Counted from the first letter of the stretch, positions 17,925 to 26,642 are shown. The stretch: DNA of 56,361 bases from Rhizobiaceae bacterium (GCA_023953775.1 JAMLJD010000023.1:1-56361); one strand, 5' to 3'. Notes: generated by a model not told the origin, from the sequence alone. A program made the numbers and translations.

Positions 17925-18998
17925 TTACTCCGCGAGATAGTCGCGGACGTAGGTGAAGCCGCCTTCCTTGAGATTGTCGCGATACGCCTCGAGCACGGCG
18001 CGGCCGGCCTCGCCTCGCGCATCGGCGGCGGCGATCCATGCCGTGGTCGGATTGGGGAGCTGCTTGATCCAGGCTTCGCGCTCAGCGGCGTCGAACTCGA
18101 CGATCTTGCCGCCGTTTTCGACCAGCGCCTTCTTCGCCGAATCGTAGCGGGCGTCCTGCTCGTCGAAATAGGCCTGGGTGTAGGCTGCAGCGGCCGTCTT
18201 GAACGCGGCCTTGGTGTTGTCGGAGAACGTATCCCATACCGGCTTCGCCACCCCCAGGCCACCGATATACATCGCGCCGAAATTGACGGCGTTCCAGTTG
18301 AGAGCGACCTCGTAGAGCTTGGCGGGAACATTGGCCGTCATCCAGCCGATATTGCCGTCATACACTCCGGTCTTGATGTCGTTGTAGAAGGTGACGTAGC
18401 TGCCCTGCACGCCGACCGCGCCGGTGCCGTTCAGCCAGGCGAGGTTGGGTCCCGCGCCGCCGATCTTGACGCCTTCCATGTCGGCCATCTTCTGGAACGC
18501 CTTGGTGGCGGCGATGTTGTAGTCGTCGATGGCGATGCCGCCGCCGATATAGACGATGCCGGTCGCTTCCTCGACTGCGGACAGCGCGCCCTCGGTCTCG
18601 GTCAGCGCCTTCTCGACCGCGGCGGTGACCGCGCGCGGGTCGGCCGGGCCGAACGGCATGGCGTAGGTCAGGTTAAGCAGACCGAGCTGGGCGGGATTGA
18701 ACACGCCGCTCATCTGGCCGACTTCCATGATGCCCTGCTGGAACGCCTCGACCTCGCTGCCGAGCTTGACGATCGTGCCGCCATAGCCCTCGGTCCAGTT
18801 GATCTTGACCTCGTTGGTCTTGGCCAGCTCCTCGGCCAGCACGGGGATGAAGGTCGCCTTGAGATGCTTCACCCAGAGGAAAACCTCGGGGTGGCCCGTG
18901 GCGATGGTGAAGTTGAGCGTTTCCTGGCCATTCGCCGAATGTGAGCCCGCGACGAGCGCCATGGCGGCCACGCCGCCGTACAAAACTTTGCGATACAT
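17925..18998 (-). CDS. TRAP transporter substrate-binding protein (DctP family)
   Basis: A 357-residue periplasmic binding protein. The signal peptide (MYRKVLYGGVAAMALVAGS) ends around SANGQ, about residue 23. The mature domain has the DctP-type layout: LGSEVEAFQQGIMEVGQMSGV early, a GVKIGGAGPNLAW strand and a GAVGVQGSYVTFYNDIKTGV segment. The ATG at 18998 has GGGAGGA upstream; longer in-frame starts lack one. It is the first gene of the TRAP-MBL operon, divergent from the TetR regulator. The ligand is unknown, but the neighbouring FAH and cupin genes suggest an aromatic or dicarboxylic acid. Confidence 0.88.
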   Translation of the reverse strand: MYRKVLYGGVAAMALVAGSHSANGQETLNFTIATGHPEVFLWVKHLKATFIPVLAEELAKTNEVKINWTEGYGGTIVKLGSEVEAFQQGIMEVGQMSGVFNPAQLGLLNLTYAMPFGPADPRAVTAAVEKALTETEGALSAVEEATGIVYIGGGIAIDDYNIAATKAFQKMADMEGVKIGGAGPNLAWLNGTGAVGVQGSYVTFYNDIKTGVYDGNIGWMTANVPAKLYEVALNWNAVNFGAMYIGGLGVAKPVWDTFSDNTKAAFKTAAAAYTQAYFDEQDARYDSAKKALVENGGKIVEFDAAEREAWIKQLPNPTTAWIAAADARGEAGRAVLEAYRDNLKEGGFTYVRDYLAE

Positions 18999-19048
18999 GC
19001 CATTCCTCCCTGTTCGTACGGGCGGCTCTCTCCCTGCCACCAGTCCGT

Positions 19049-19100
19049 AGTATAGACCGTATCGTCGTTTGAACACATTGACAAGAAATTTGATATGGCG
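19049..19100. promoter_or_regulatory. Divergent promoter region dctP/tetR
   Basis: On the minus strand a perfect -10-like TATACT lies at the complement of 19049-19054, but its -35 is weak. A TTGTCA with 17-bp spacing to TACGGT is an alternative. On the plus strand TTGACA at 19078-19083 is followed after 17 bp by TTCAAT, giving a plausible tetR promoter. TTGAAC and GTTCAA half-sites flank the region. The TetR product may bind here; none of this is proven by sequence alone. Confidence 0.4.
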
Positions 19101-19155
19101 TTCAATTCAATCGCGCCGGGCCTCATCTCAGCGCGTTTCTGGCAGGGTGGAGCTC

Positions 19156-19869
19156 ATGGCACGGCCACGAAAAACAGAGCATTCACAAGGCGTTGTGTCG
19201 ATCGAGCCGTCGCAGAGAAATGCTGCGGGCACCCGCGCAAAGATCCTGGAAAGCGCCGAGGCCGAGTTCGCAGATCACGGTTTCGATGGCGCGTCCGTGC
19301 GTCAGATCGCCATTCGCGCTGGCGTACCGGTCGCGCTGGTCAACTATCATTTCGGCGGCAAGGAGGGCCTCTATCGCGCGATCTTCGAGATGCGCGCGCC
19401 GATGATCGTCGACCAGCGTATCGCCGGCCTGCGCCTTGCCGAGATGGAGACGGACCAGGAGCGCAAGGTCGAACTGATCGTCAAGGCGGTGCTGGTGCCC
19501 AATCTTCACATGCGCAGCACGGAGAAGAATTCGAGCTACGCGCGCATCCTGGCGCGCGAGGTCTCGGATCCGAAGTCGCATAACCGCCAGATCATCGCGG
19601 AGTTCTTCGACCCCATCGCCTACAAGGTGACCGAGGCGCTGCAGCGGGCGCTTCCCGACCGCACGGTCGCGGAGATCCACTGGGGCTACCAGGCGATGCT
19701 GGGCGTCATGGTCTACACCATGGCCGATATGGGCCGTATCAGCCGCCTCTCTGGCGGCGAGTGCGATCCCGAGGACGAGATGAGAACCGCCACGCATCTG
19801 GTCGCGATGATGAAGGCCGCCCTGTTGTACGGCAGGCCGCCACCGCTGCCGGAGGGAAACCGGGCCTGA
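19156..19869 (+). CDS. TetR-family transcriptional regulator
   Basis: A 237-residue TetR-type repressor. The N-terminal helix-turn-helix is at about residues 25-70 (ILESAEAEFADHGFDGASVR... PVALVNYHFGGKEGLYRAIF). It is followed by a large C-terminal TetR domain of the YbiH/CecR-like kind (TIYRVTEA-like helix region). The ATG at 19156 has a GGTGGAG ribosome site. It is divergent from the TRAP operon and lies 34 bp upstream of the FAH and cupin genes. It probably controls both directions in response to the transported compound or its CoA ester. Confidence 0.88.
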   Translation: MARPRKTEHSQGVVSIEPSQRNAAGTRAKILESAEAEFADHGFDGASVRQIAIRAGVPVALVNYHFGGKEGLYRAIFEMRAPMIVDQRIAGLRLAEMETDQERKVELIVKAVLVPNLHMRSTEKNSSYARILAREVSDPKSHNRQIIAEFFDPIAYKVTEALQRALPDRTVAEIHWGYQAMLGVMVYTMADMGRISRLSGGECDPEDEMRTATHLVAMMKAALLYGRPPPLPEGNRA

Positions 19870-19903
19870 GAGGCCCGTCGCAAAGCTCAACGGGAGGAGA
19901 CTG

Positions 19904-20887
19904 ATGAAGCTCGTAACCTATCAACGCGAAGGGGCGCAGCGGACGGGCGTCCTTGTCGAGGGCGACCGCAAGATCGTCGATCTGGCACATTCCCATTCTG
20001 AAGCGTTCGGCGAGGACTATGCCGGGTTCGCATCGGTTCTGGCTATGATCGAGGCGGGCGACGACGCGCTCGATCGTGCGCGGGAAACCGTGACGAAAGG
20101 CCTTTCGGGCGCGTTTGCGCGCGAGGACGTGAAGCTGATGGCGCCGGTTCCTGTGCCGCCGCAGATGCGCGACTGCCTGTGCTTCGAACTCCATCTGAAG
20201 CAGGCCTTCGCGGCGGCGCGCAAGGTGCGCGCCAGCGCGGCGCCGGACCCAGCGGCGGCACTTGCCGAGATGGAGCGCACCGGTGCGCTGCAGATCCCGC
20301 AGACCTTCTACGAGCAGCCGATCTACTACAAGGCCAACCGCTTCTCGGTGATCGGAACCGACGTCGACGTTCCCTGGCCGAAATATTCCAAGTTCATGGA
20401 TTTCGAGCTGGAGTTTGGCATCTTCGTCAAGAAGAAGGGCGTCGATATCCCAAAGGAGAAGGGCCGCGACTACATTTACGGCTATACGATCTTCAACGAC
20501 TTCTCGGCCCGCGATGCGCAGACCGCCGAAATGGGCGGCCAGCTCGGGCCGGCCAAGGGCAAGGATTTCGACTACGGCAACGCCATGGGTCCCTGCCTGG
20601 TCACCGCGGACGAGATCAAGGATCCCTACAATCTGACCATGGTCTGCCGCGTCAACGGCGAGGAATGGGGCCGCGGCAATACCTCGACCATGCACTGGAA
20701 ATTCGAAGATCTTCTGGCCCACATCTCGCAGTCGGAAACGCTCTATCCCGGCGAGTTCCTCGGCTCCGGCACGGTCGGAAACGGCTGCGGGCTCGAGCAC
20801 ATGAAGTCGCTCAAGCACGGCGACGTCGTGGAACTCGAGGTCGAGGGCATCGGCATCCTGCGCAATCGCGTGCTGAGCCAGAACTGA
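19904..20887 (+). CDS. Fumarylacetoacetate hydrolase-family protein
   Basis: A 327-residue FAH-family enzyme (hydrolase, hydratase or decarboxylase on 2,4-dioxo acids). Metal-site residues are visible in FELEFGIF (Glu168, Glu170) and FNDFSARDAQ (Asp199), with a downstream AKGKDFDYGNAMGP segment. The N-terminal MKLVTYQREGAQRTGVL strand is typical of the longer FAH subgroup. A GGGAGGAG ribosome site precedes the ATG. It is followed 11 bp later by a cupin gene, so the two are probably co-expressed in ring-fission product processing. The specific substrate is not known. Confidence 0.88.
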   Translation: MKLVTYQREGAQRTGVLVEGDRKIVDLAHSHSEAFGEDYAGFASVLAMIEAGDDALDRARETVTKGLSGAFAREDVKLMAPVPVPPQMRDCLCFELHLKQAFAAARKVRASAAPDPAAALAEMERTGALQIPQTFYEQPIYYKANRFSVIGTDVDVPWPKYSKFMDFELEFGIFVKKKGVDIPKEKGRDYIYGYTIFNDFSARDAQTAEMGGQLGPAKGKDFDYGNAMGPCLVTADEIKDPYNLTMVCRVNGEEWGRGNTSTMHWKFEDLLAHISQSETLYPGEFLGSGTVGNGCGLEHMKSLKHGDVVELEVEGIGILRNRVLSQN

Positions 20888-20898
20888 GGGAGGACGCC

Positions 20899-21432
20899 AT
20901 GATACAGAAGATCAAGCGCTACGTGACTGGCCACAACGCGGATGGCAAGGCGATCGTGACATATGACGACCATGCTCCGAACGCCGTTCCCCTCAAGGGA
21001 TGGCCGGGCGCAGGTGTGACCGAGATCTGGGTGACCGGCGAGATGCCGGTGGACAATATGGGCAAGGACGACCAGTCGCTCCGGCCGCTGCAGCACGATC
21101 CCACCCCGAACGGCACGATCTTCCGCGTCGTGGAGATCCCGCCGGAATCGGGTTCCAAGATCGATACGGAAGAGACGTTCCGCCAGCTTGGTTCCGGCAA
21201 CAAGCCGACCAGCGAGGATCAGGAAAAGCATCCCACGATGCACAAGACCAACTCCATCGACTATCTCGTCGTCATTTCCGGTGAGATGTGGATGGTGATG
21301 GAGGAGGGCGAGGTGCTGCTCAAAGCGGGCGACTGCATTGTCCAGCGCGGCACCAACCACGCGTGGAAGAACAAGGGCGACAAGCCGTGCCTTCTGGCCG
21401 CGGTGCTTGTCGACGCGCATCCGGCGCCCTGA
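20899..21432 (+). CDS. Cupin-domain protein
   Basis: A 177-residue single-cupin protein. Cupin motif 1 lies around residue 115 (HKTNSIDYLVVISGEMWMVME) and motif 2 around 140-160 (GDCIVQRGTNHAWKNKGD), with His and Glu positions compatible with a metal site. Proteins of this type next to FAH enzymes are often annotated only as cupins; some act as dioxygenases, lyases or isomerases. The start has GGGAGGA 5 bp upstream. Its role in the adjacent aromatic or organic-acid pathway is an inference from position. Confidence 0.85.
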   Translation: MIQKIKRYVTGHNADGKAIVTYDDHAPNAVPLKGWPGAGVTEIWVTGEMPVDNMGKDDQSLRPLQHDPTPNGTIFRVVEIPPESGSKIDTEETFRQLGSGNKPTSEDQEKHPTMHKTNSIDYLVVISGEMWMVMEEGEVLLKAGDCIVQRGTNHAWKNKGDKPCLLAAVLVDAHPAP

Positions 21433-21500
21433 CCAGCGAGAGCTATTCGTCATGCGGCGGGCCGTCGCGGTTGGCATCGGCGCCGTTGCGAATGCCGAAC

Positions 21501-21536
21501 TATAGTGCATGATGCGGAGGAAGGACTCGCCGCATC
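21501..21536 (+). promoter_or_regulatory. boxR -10/operator candidate and leader hairpin around the ribosome site
   Basis: TATAGT (21501-21506) resembles a -10 box and runs directly into TGCA (21506-21509), the core sequence recognised by BoxR/BzdR-type regulators. Immediately after it a perfect 7-bp inverted repeat, GATGCGG (21511-21517) and CCGCATC (21530-21536), ends at the boxR ATG. It encloses the AGGAAGG ribosome site in its 12-nt loop. This suggests autoregulation at transcription and possibly at translation; the -35 box is not obvious. Confidence 0.45.
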
Positions 21537-22451
21537 ATGAAAAATATCGCCGCTATCGATCCCGGTCTACGTCTCCTCGCCGGTGCCAGCGAGCTTTCGG
21601 AGGACGATTTCGTCAGGATGGTGGGTGAACGCGTCCGCATGGCACGCGCCAGGCGCGGTATCTCGCGGAAGGTGCTGTCGGAACTCTCCGGCGTGTCGCA
21701 GCGCTATCTGGCGCAGCTCGAGGGCGGGCAGGGCAACATATCGATCGCGCTCCTGAAACGGATCGCGGTGGCGCTCGATCATCGCATCGAGTGGCTGGTC
21801 GGGGAGGACGATCCCTGGAATTCCGACGCGCTACGGGTGGCTGCGCTGTTCCGCGCCGCGACCGTCGAGCAGAAGCGGCGCGTCCTGGCGCTCCTCGACC
21901 CGGACAATGCCGGCGAACAGCGCGGGCGCCGGGTCGCGCTGATCGGCCTGCGCGGGGCCGGCAAGTCGACGCTCGGTCGGCTCGCGGCGGCGGCGCGCGA
22001 CATCCCGTTCGTGGAGCTCAACGCCGAGATCGAAGCCACGTCGGGCATGCCGGTCAACGAACTGATGGCGCTCTACGGCCAGGAAGGCTACCGGCGGCTC
22101 GAGCGCCAAGCCGTCGAACGCATCGCGGCGGCCCACGACAGCGTCGTCCTGGCCGTAGCGGGCGGGATCGTCTCGGAGCCCGATACGTTCAATTTCCTTT
22201 TGCGGCACTTCCACACGATCTGGCTGAAGGCGAAACCGGAAGAGCATATGAGCCGCGTGCGCAAGCAGGGCGATACGCGGCCGATGGCCGGCAATCCGGC
22301 GGCGATGGATGAACTCAAGACGATCCTGACCAGCCGCGAGTCGCTTTACGCCCAGTCCGGCGCGCAGGTCGATACGTCCGGCAAGGACGTCGAAGACAGT
22401 CTGAACGACCTTCTCGAGACGATCGAACGCGAGCGCTATCTCGAACCGTGA
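21537..22451 (+). CDS. boxR: BoxR-type benzoyl-CoA-responsive regulator (HTH plus shikimate-kinase-like domain)
   Basis: A 304-residue regulator with an XRE-type helix-turn-helix (about residues 28-86), a short linker and a shikimate-kinase-like domain (about 130-300) with P-loop GLRGAGKST at 137-145. This architecture is that of BoxR/BzdR, repressors of benzoate genes that release DNA on binding benzoyl-CoA. The box enzymes follow 1 kb downstream, which makes the assignment firm. The kinase-like domain is expected to be a ligand sensor rather than an enzyme. TGCA motifs occur in front of this gene and in the boxC control region. Confidence 0.92.
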   Translation: MKNIAAIDPGLRLLAGASELSEDDFVRMVGERVRMARARRGISRKVLSELSGVSQRYLAQLEGGQGNISIALLKRIAVALDHRIEWLVGEDDPWNSDALRVAALFRAATVEQKRRVLALLDPDNAGEQRGRRVALIGLRGAGKSTLGRLAAAARDIPFVELNAEIEATSGMPVNELMALYGQEGYRRLERQAVERIAAAHDSVVLAVAGGIVSEPDTFNFLLRHFHTIWLKAKPEEHMSRVRKQGDTRPMAGNPAAMDELKTILTSRESLYAQSGAQVDTSGKDVEDSLNDLLETIERERYLEP

Positions 22452-22488
22452 GCGTCGCGACCGGAGCCGGTCAGCGCCTCGACCGATC

Positions 22489-23313
22489 TTATTGTACCGC
22501 AACCGTTTCGGCATCGATGCGCTCGAGCCGGGCTACGAAGTCGGCGATGGCGTCGAGGGTGTCGGACGGACGGTCGATGAACGGCGAATGCCGTGCGCCT
22601 TCGAGAACGACGCGGTCCAGCGGCGCGTAGAGCCGGTCCTCAAGCGCGTCGATCTGGGCGAGTGTTCCGTACTGGTCGGCGCTTCCCTGGATCGCAAGGA
22701 CCGGGACACGGACATAGTCGATTGCCTCTTCGATGTTCCAGGCCTTGAAGGCCGGGTCGAGCCAGGCTTCGTTCCAGCCGCGGAAAGCGCCGTCGACGTC
22801 GCGGTGATATTTCGCCAGCCGCTGACGCAGATCGCCGCTTTCGTAAGCCGATTTCGCCTCCGCGATCGCTGCCAGACCAATCGGCTCGGTGAAGAAATGC
22901 GGCGCCATGAGCACGAGGCCGCGGATACGCGGGTCCTGCCGGTCGCCGAGGTAGAGTGCGGCGATCGACGCGCCGTCGCTGTGGCCGAGCAGCAGGCCGC
23001 GCCGAAACCCGATCGCATCAAGGACGTCCGGCAGGACGTCGACGGCCTCGCGCGTCATGTAGTCGAGGGGCCGGGGCAGGTCGGCCGGGTCCGAACCTCC
23101 ATAGCCGCGGCGGCTGTATGTGAAGACGCCGAGGCCGGTTCGAGCCGCGAGCTTCTCGGGAAAATCACGCCACAATGCGGCGCAGCCCAGGCCTTCGTGC
23201 AGCATGACGATCGTATGGGCCTGCGCGGGAGGCGGTCCGTATGCCTTGCCCTCCAGCGTCGCGCCGCCCGCATCGAAACGAACAACCTCGCCCTGCTTCC
23301 ACGTCACCGTCAT
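22489..23313 (-). CDS. Alpha/beta-fold hydrolase in the box cluster
   Basis: A 274-residue alpha/beta hydrolase with an intact catalytic triad: nucleophile elbow GHSDG, an acid in GSADQYG and a histidine in GARHSPF near the C-terminus. The ATG has a GGAGGCG ribosome site; a longer in-frame start is less likely. It is transcribed towards boxR and divergent from boxC, sharing the operator-rich 184-bp control region. In a benzoyl-CoA cluster it could act as thioesterase, lactonase or ring-fission product hydrolase, but the sequence does not decide. Confidence 0.88.
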   Translation of the reverse strand: MTVTWKQGEVVRFDAGGATLEGKAYGPPPAQAHTIVMLHEGLGCAALWRDFPEKLAARTGLGVFTYSRRGYGGSDPADLPRPLDYMTREAVDVLPDVLDAIGFRRGLLLGHSDGASIAALYLGDRQDPRIRGLVLMAPHFFTEPIGLAAIAEAKSAYESGDLRQRLAKYHRDVDGAFRGWNEAWLDPAFKAWNIEEAIDYVRVPVLAIQGSADQYGTLAQIDALEDRLYAPLDRVVLEGARHSPFIDRPSDTLDAIADFVARLERIDAETVAVQ

Positions 23314-23373
23314 CGTCGCCTCCGTTGTCGATTTCGGGCAGCCTAGCTTGCCTAACCACAGATGTGAACTAAA

Positions 23374-23463
23374 ATGCATATTATGGCAATGTTTTTGCCG
23401 AGTTTTGCGCACATGATAGTGCTATTGGCTGTTGCCATACGGCAAATAGGCATGATAATGCAT
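23374..23463. promoter_or_regulatory. Divergent box control region with mirrored BoxR-type sites
   Basis: On the plus strand TTGCCA (23432-23437), a 16-bp spacer and GATAAT (23454-23459) form a good sigma70-type promoter for boxC. Palindromes ATGCAT at 23374-23379 and 23458-23463 contain the TGCA core, and the second overlaps the -10. TATGGCAA (23382-23389) and TTGCCATA (23432-23439) are an exact mirrored pair. Each belongs to a small dyad (GGCAA/TTGCC 23385-23399; TTGCC/GGCAA 23432-23445). Repression by BoxR at both promoters is inferred. Confidence 0.6.
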
Positions 23464-23497
23464 CTATTCTATGCCGTTGACGGCCGGGAGCGAGACT

Positions 23498-25159
23498 GTG
23501 TCCAAGATCATCGATTTTCAGGTCGACCCTGCGAACTACCGCCACTGGCGCGTCGAATATGATGGCGAGATCGCCAATCTGTTTATGGACGTCGACGAGG
23601 CGGGGGGACTTTTCGAAGGCTACGAGCTCAAGCTGAATTCGTACGATCTCGGCGTCGACATAGAACTCGCCGACATCGTGCAGCGCATGCGCTTCGAACA
23701 TCCGGAAGTGAAGGTGGTCGTGATGCAGTCCGGCAAGGACCGCGTATTCTGTGCCGGCGCCAATATCCGCATGCTCGCCGGTGCCGCGCATGGCCACAAG
23801 GTCAATTTCTGCAAGTTCACCAACGAGACGCGCAACACATTCGAAGCCGCCGGGGCGGAGTCCGGCCAGCATTACATCTGCGCGGTGCGCGGCTCGTGCG
23901 CCGGCGGCGGATATGAACTCGCACTCGCCTGCGACCACATCATGCTTGCCGATGACGGCTCGTCGAACGTGGCGCTTCCCGAGGTGCCGCTGCTTGCGGT
24001 GCTTCCCGGCACGGGCGGACTGACGCGAGTGACCGACAAGCGCAAGGTGCGGCGAGATCTCGCCGACGTGTTCTGCTCGACCGAAGAGGGGGTGCGGGGC
24101 AAGAAGGCCGCCGACTGGCGCCTGGTCGACGAGGTCGTCGCAAACTCGAAATTCGCCGACGCGGTTGCGGCGCGGGCACAGGCATTCGCGGAGCAGTCGA
24201 CACGCAATGCCACCGGCCCGGGCGTCGCGTTGACGCCGCTCGAGCGGACGATCGCCGAAGATGGCAGCGTCACCTATTCGACGGTCGAGGTCGACGTCGA
24301 GCGCGACAAGGGTCTGGTGACGGTGACGATCAACGCTCCGGCCGACGAGCCGCCCGGCGACGCGGACGCGCTGGTCGAGGCAGGTGCAGCCGCATGGGTG
24401 CTACGCGCGGCGCGAGAACTCGACGACGCCATTCTGCATCTGCGGCTCAACGAGCCGGAACTCGGCACCATCGTCTTCCGCAGCCAGGGCGATCCGGCGC
24501 GTGTCGTCGCGCACGAGGCGATGCTGCTCGCCAACCGCGACCACTGGCTCGCCAACGAGATCCTGCTCTACTGGAAGCGCGTGCTGAAACGTGTCGATCT
24601 CACCTCGCGCTCGCTGGTCGCGCTGGTCGAGCCAGGCTCGTGCTTCGCCGGCATGCTGGCGGAGCTGCTTTTCGCCGTCGACCGCTCCTACATGGCCGAG
24701 GGCGATTTCGACGGCGACAATCGTCACGTCGCCACGATCACGCTGACCGACGGGAATTTCGGACCCTATCCCATGTCGAACGACCTGACGCGGCTCCAGA
24801 CCCGGTTCCTCGGCGAACCGGAGCGCGTCGATGCCGCGAAGACGCGAACGGGGGAGGCGCTCGAAGCCTTCGACGCCAACGAGCTCGGTCTCGTCACCTT
24901 CGCCTTCGACGACATCGACTGGGAAGACGAGGTCCGCATCTTCCTGGAGGAACGCGCCAGCTTCTCGCCCGATGCGATGACCGGCATGGAGGCGAACCTG
25001 CGCTTTGCAGGACCAGAAACGATGGAGACGCGCATCTTCGGTCGACTGACGGCGTGGCAGAACTGGATTTTCCAGCGGCCGAACGCCGTCGGCGAGACAG
25101 GAGCGCTGAGGCGCTACGGCACCGGCATGCGCGGCGACTACGACATGAAGCGCGTCTGA
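23498..25159 (+). CDS. boxC: 2,3-epoxybenzoyl-CoA dihydrolase (benzoyl-CoA-dihydrodiol lyase) BoxC
   Basis: A 553-residue crotonase-superfamily enzyme that opens the ring of 2,3-epoxybenzoyl-CoA, giving 3,4-dehydroadipyl-CoA semialdehyde and formate. The N-terminal crotonase domain contains FCAGANIRML and RGSCAGGGYELALACDH, and a second crotonase-like half follows. The length matches BoxC (about 550). The GTG at 23498 is chosen because GGGAG lies 7 bp upstream and gives the family length; an ATG at 23471 has no ribosome site and lies only a few bases from the promoter. BoxB follows 31 bp later. Confidence 0.95.
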   Translation: MSKIIDFQVDPANYRHWRVEYDGEIANLFMDVDEAGGLFEGYELKLNSYDLGVDIELADIVQRMRFEHPEVKVVVMQSGKDRVFCAGANIRMLAGAAHGHKVNFCKFTNETRNTFEAAGAESGQHYICAVRGSCAGGGYELALACDHIMLADDGSSNVALPEVPLLAVLPGTGGLTRVTDKRKVRRDLADVFCSTEEGVRGKKAADWRLVDEVVANSKFADAVAARAQAFAEQSTRNATGPGVALTPLERTIAEDGSVTYSTVEVDVERDKGLVTVTINAPADEPPGDADALVEAGAAAWVLRAARELDDAILHLRLNEPELGTIVFRSQGDPARVVAHEAMLLANRDHWLANEILLYWKRVLKRVDLTSRSLVALVEPGSCFAGMLAELLFAVDRSYMAEGDFDGDNRHVATITLTDGNFGPYPMSNDLTRLQTRFLGEPERVDAAKTRTGEALEAFDANELGLVTFAFDDIDWEDEVRIFLEERASFSPDAMTGMEANLRFAGPETMETRIFGRLTAWQNWIFQRPNAVGETGALRRYGTGMRGDYDMKRV

Positions 25160-25190
25160 CGCGCCACCAGACCTACACGGAGGATCCCGG

Positions 25191-26642
25191 ATGCTCGACC
25201 TGATCAACGTCGATTACGACACCATCATTCCCAACAATGTCGGCCTGTCGTCGGACAAGCGCGTGCTCAAGGCGCTGGAAAAATGGCATCCCGGCTACAT
25301 CAACTGGTGGAACGACCTCATTCCGCGCCAGTTCCAGGAATCGCTCGTCTACCTGCGCACCGCTGTTTCGGTGGACCCGAAGGGCTGGGCCAAGTTCGAC
25401 TACGTGAAGATGCCCGAGTACCGCTGGGGCATTCTGCTCGCGCCGCAGGTCGAAGATCGCAGGATCCCGTGCGGCGAGCATGCCGGCGAGCCGGCATGGC
25501 AGGAGGTGCCCGGCGAATACCGCGCCATGCTGCGCCGGCTGATCGTGATCCAGGGCGACACCGAGCCGGCGTCCGTCGAGCAGCAGCGCCATCTCGGGCT
25601 GACCGCGCCCTCGCTCTACGACATGCGCAACCTGTTCCAGGTCAATGTCGAGGAAGGCCGGCACCTGTGGGCGATGGTCTATCTGCTGCAGAAATATTTC
25701 GGCGCCGACGGCCGCGAAGAGGCCGACGATCTCCTGCGCCGCTCGTCGGGCTCGGAAGAGGCGCCGCGCATGCTCGGTGCCTTCAATGAGGCGACGCCGG
25801 ACTGGCTGTCCTTCTTCATGTTCACCTACTTCACCGACCGCGACGGCAAGATGCAGCTCGAATCGCTCGCACAGTCGGGGTTCGATCCGCTGTCGCGGAC
25901 CTGCCGCTTCATGCTGACGGAGGAGGCGCACCACATGTTCGTCGGCGAGACCGGCGTCGGCCGCATCGTCCAGCGGACCTGCGAAGCGATGAAGGAGGCG
26001 GGTATCGAGGACCCGTACGATATCCAGGCCGTGCGCAATCTGGGCGTCATCGACCTCCCGACGATCCAGAAGAAGCTCAACCTGCACTATTCGCTGTCGC
26101 TCGACCTGTTCGGGTCCGAAGTGTCCACCAATGCGGCCAATGCCTTCAACGCCGGCGTCAAGGGCCGCTATCAGGAGGTCAAGCTCGAAGACGACCACCA
26201 GCTCAAGGATGCCACCTATCCGGTGGTGCAACTCGTCGAAGGCAAGGTGGTGCGCAGCGAGGTGCCGGCGCTGTCGGCGATCAACATGCGGCTGCGCGAC
26301 GATTATGTGAACGATGCCGCCGGCGGCGTGAAGCGCTGGAACGCGCAGATCGCCAAGATCGGCGTGCCGTTCGAGATGACGCTGCCGCATCCCGGTTTCC
26401 ATCGCAACATCGGCGTCTTCGCCCAGACGAGGATGACGCCGGAGGGAACCATCATCTCCGAAGCCGAATGGGAAAGCCGCAAGGACGAGTGGCTCCCGAC
26501 CAAGGCCGACGGCGATTTCATCCAGTCGCTGATGGTGCCGTGCTGGGAGCCGGGCAAATATGCGGGCTGGATCGCGCCGCCCCGGGTCGGGATCGACAAC
26601 AAGCCGGGCGATTTCGAGTATGTCCAGTTGCACATGGCCTAG
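25191..26642 (+). CDS. boxB: Benzoyl-CoA 2,3-epoxidase, di-iron oxygenase component BoxB
   Basis: A 483-residue non-haem di-iron monooxygenase that epoxidises benzoyl-CoA with electrons from BoxA. Iron-ligand motifs are visible as VNVEEGRH (E154/E155, H158) and TEEAHHMF (E244/E245, H247/H248) in the helical core. Length and order (boxC, boxB, boxA) agree with known box operons. The ATG follows GGAGGATCCCGG. The enzyme marks aerobic benzoate degradation through CoA thioesters, suited to fluctuating oxygen. Confidence 0.96.
   Translation: MLDLINVDYDTIIPNNVGLSSDKRVLKALEKWHPGYINWWNDLIPRQFQESLVYLRTAVSVDPKGWAKFDYVKMPEYRWGILLAPQVEDRRIPCGEHAGEPAWQEVPGEYRAMLRRLIVIQGDTEPASVEQQRHLGLTAPSLYDMRNLFQVNVEEGRHLWAMVYLLQKYFGADGREEADDLLRRSSGSEEAPRMLGAFNEATPDWLSFFMFTYFTDRDGKMQLESLAQSGFDPLSRTCRFMLTEEAHHMFVGETGVGRIVQRTCEAMKEAGIEDPYDIQAVRNLGVIDLPTIQKKLNLHYSLSLDLFGSEVSTNAANAFNAGVKGRYQEVKLEDDHQLKDATYPVVQLVEGKVVRSEVPALSAINMRLRDDYVNDAAGGVKRWNAQIAKIGVPFEMTLPHPGFHRNIGVFAQTRMTPEGTIISEAEWESRKDEWLPTKADGDFIQSLMVPCWEPGKYAGWIAPPRVGIDNKPGDFEYVQLHMA

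Noticed and set aside
23471..23497. ATG at 23471 as boxC start
   Set aside because: It lies only about 12 bp beyond the likely -10 box, has no ribosome site and adds residues not expected in BoxC. The GTG at 23498 has GGGAG upstream and gives the usual length.
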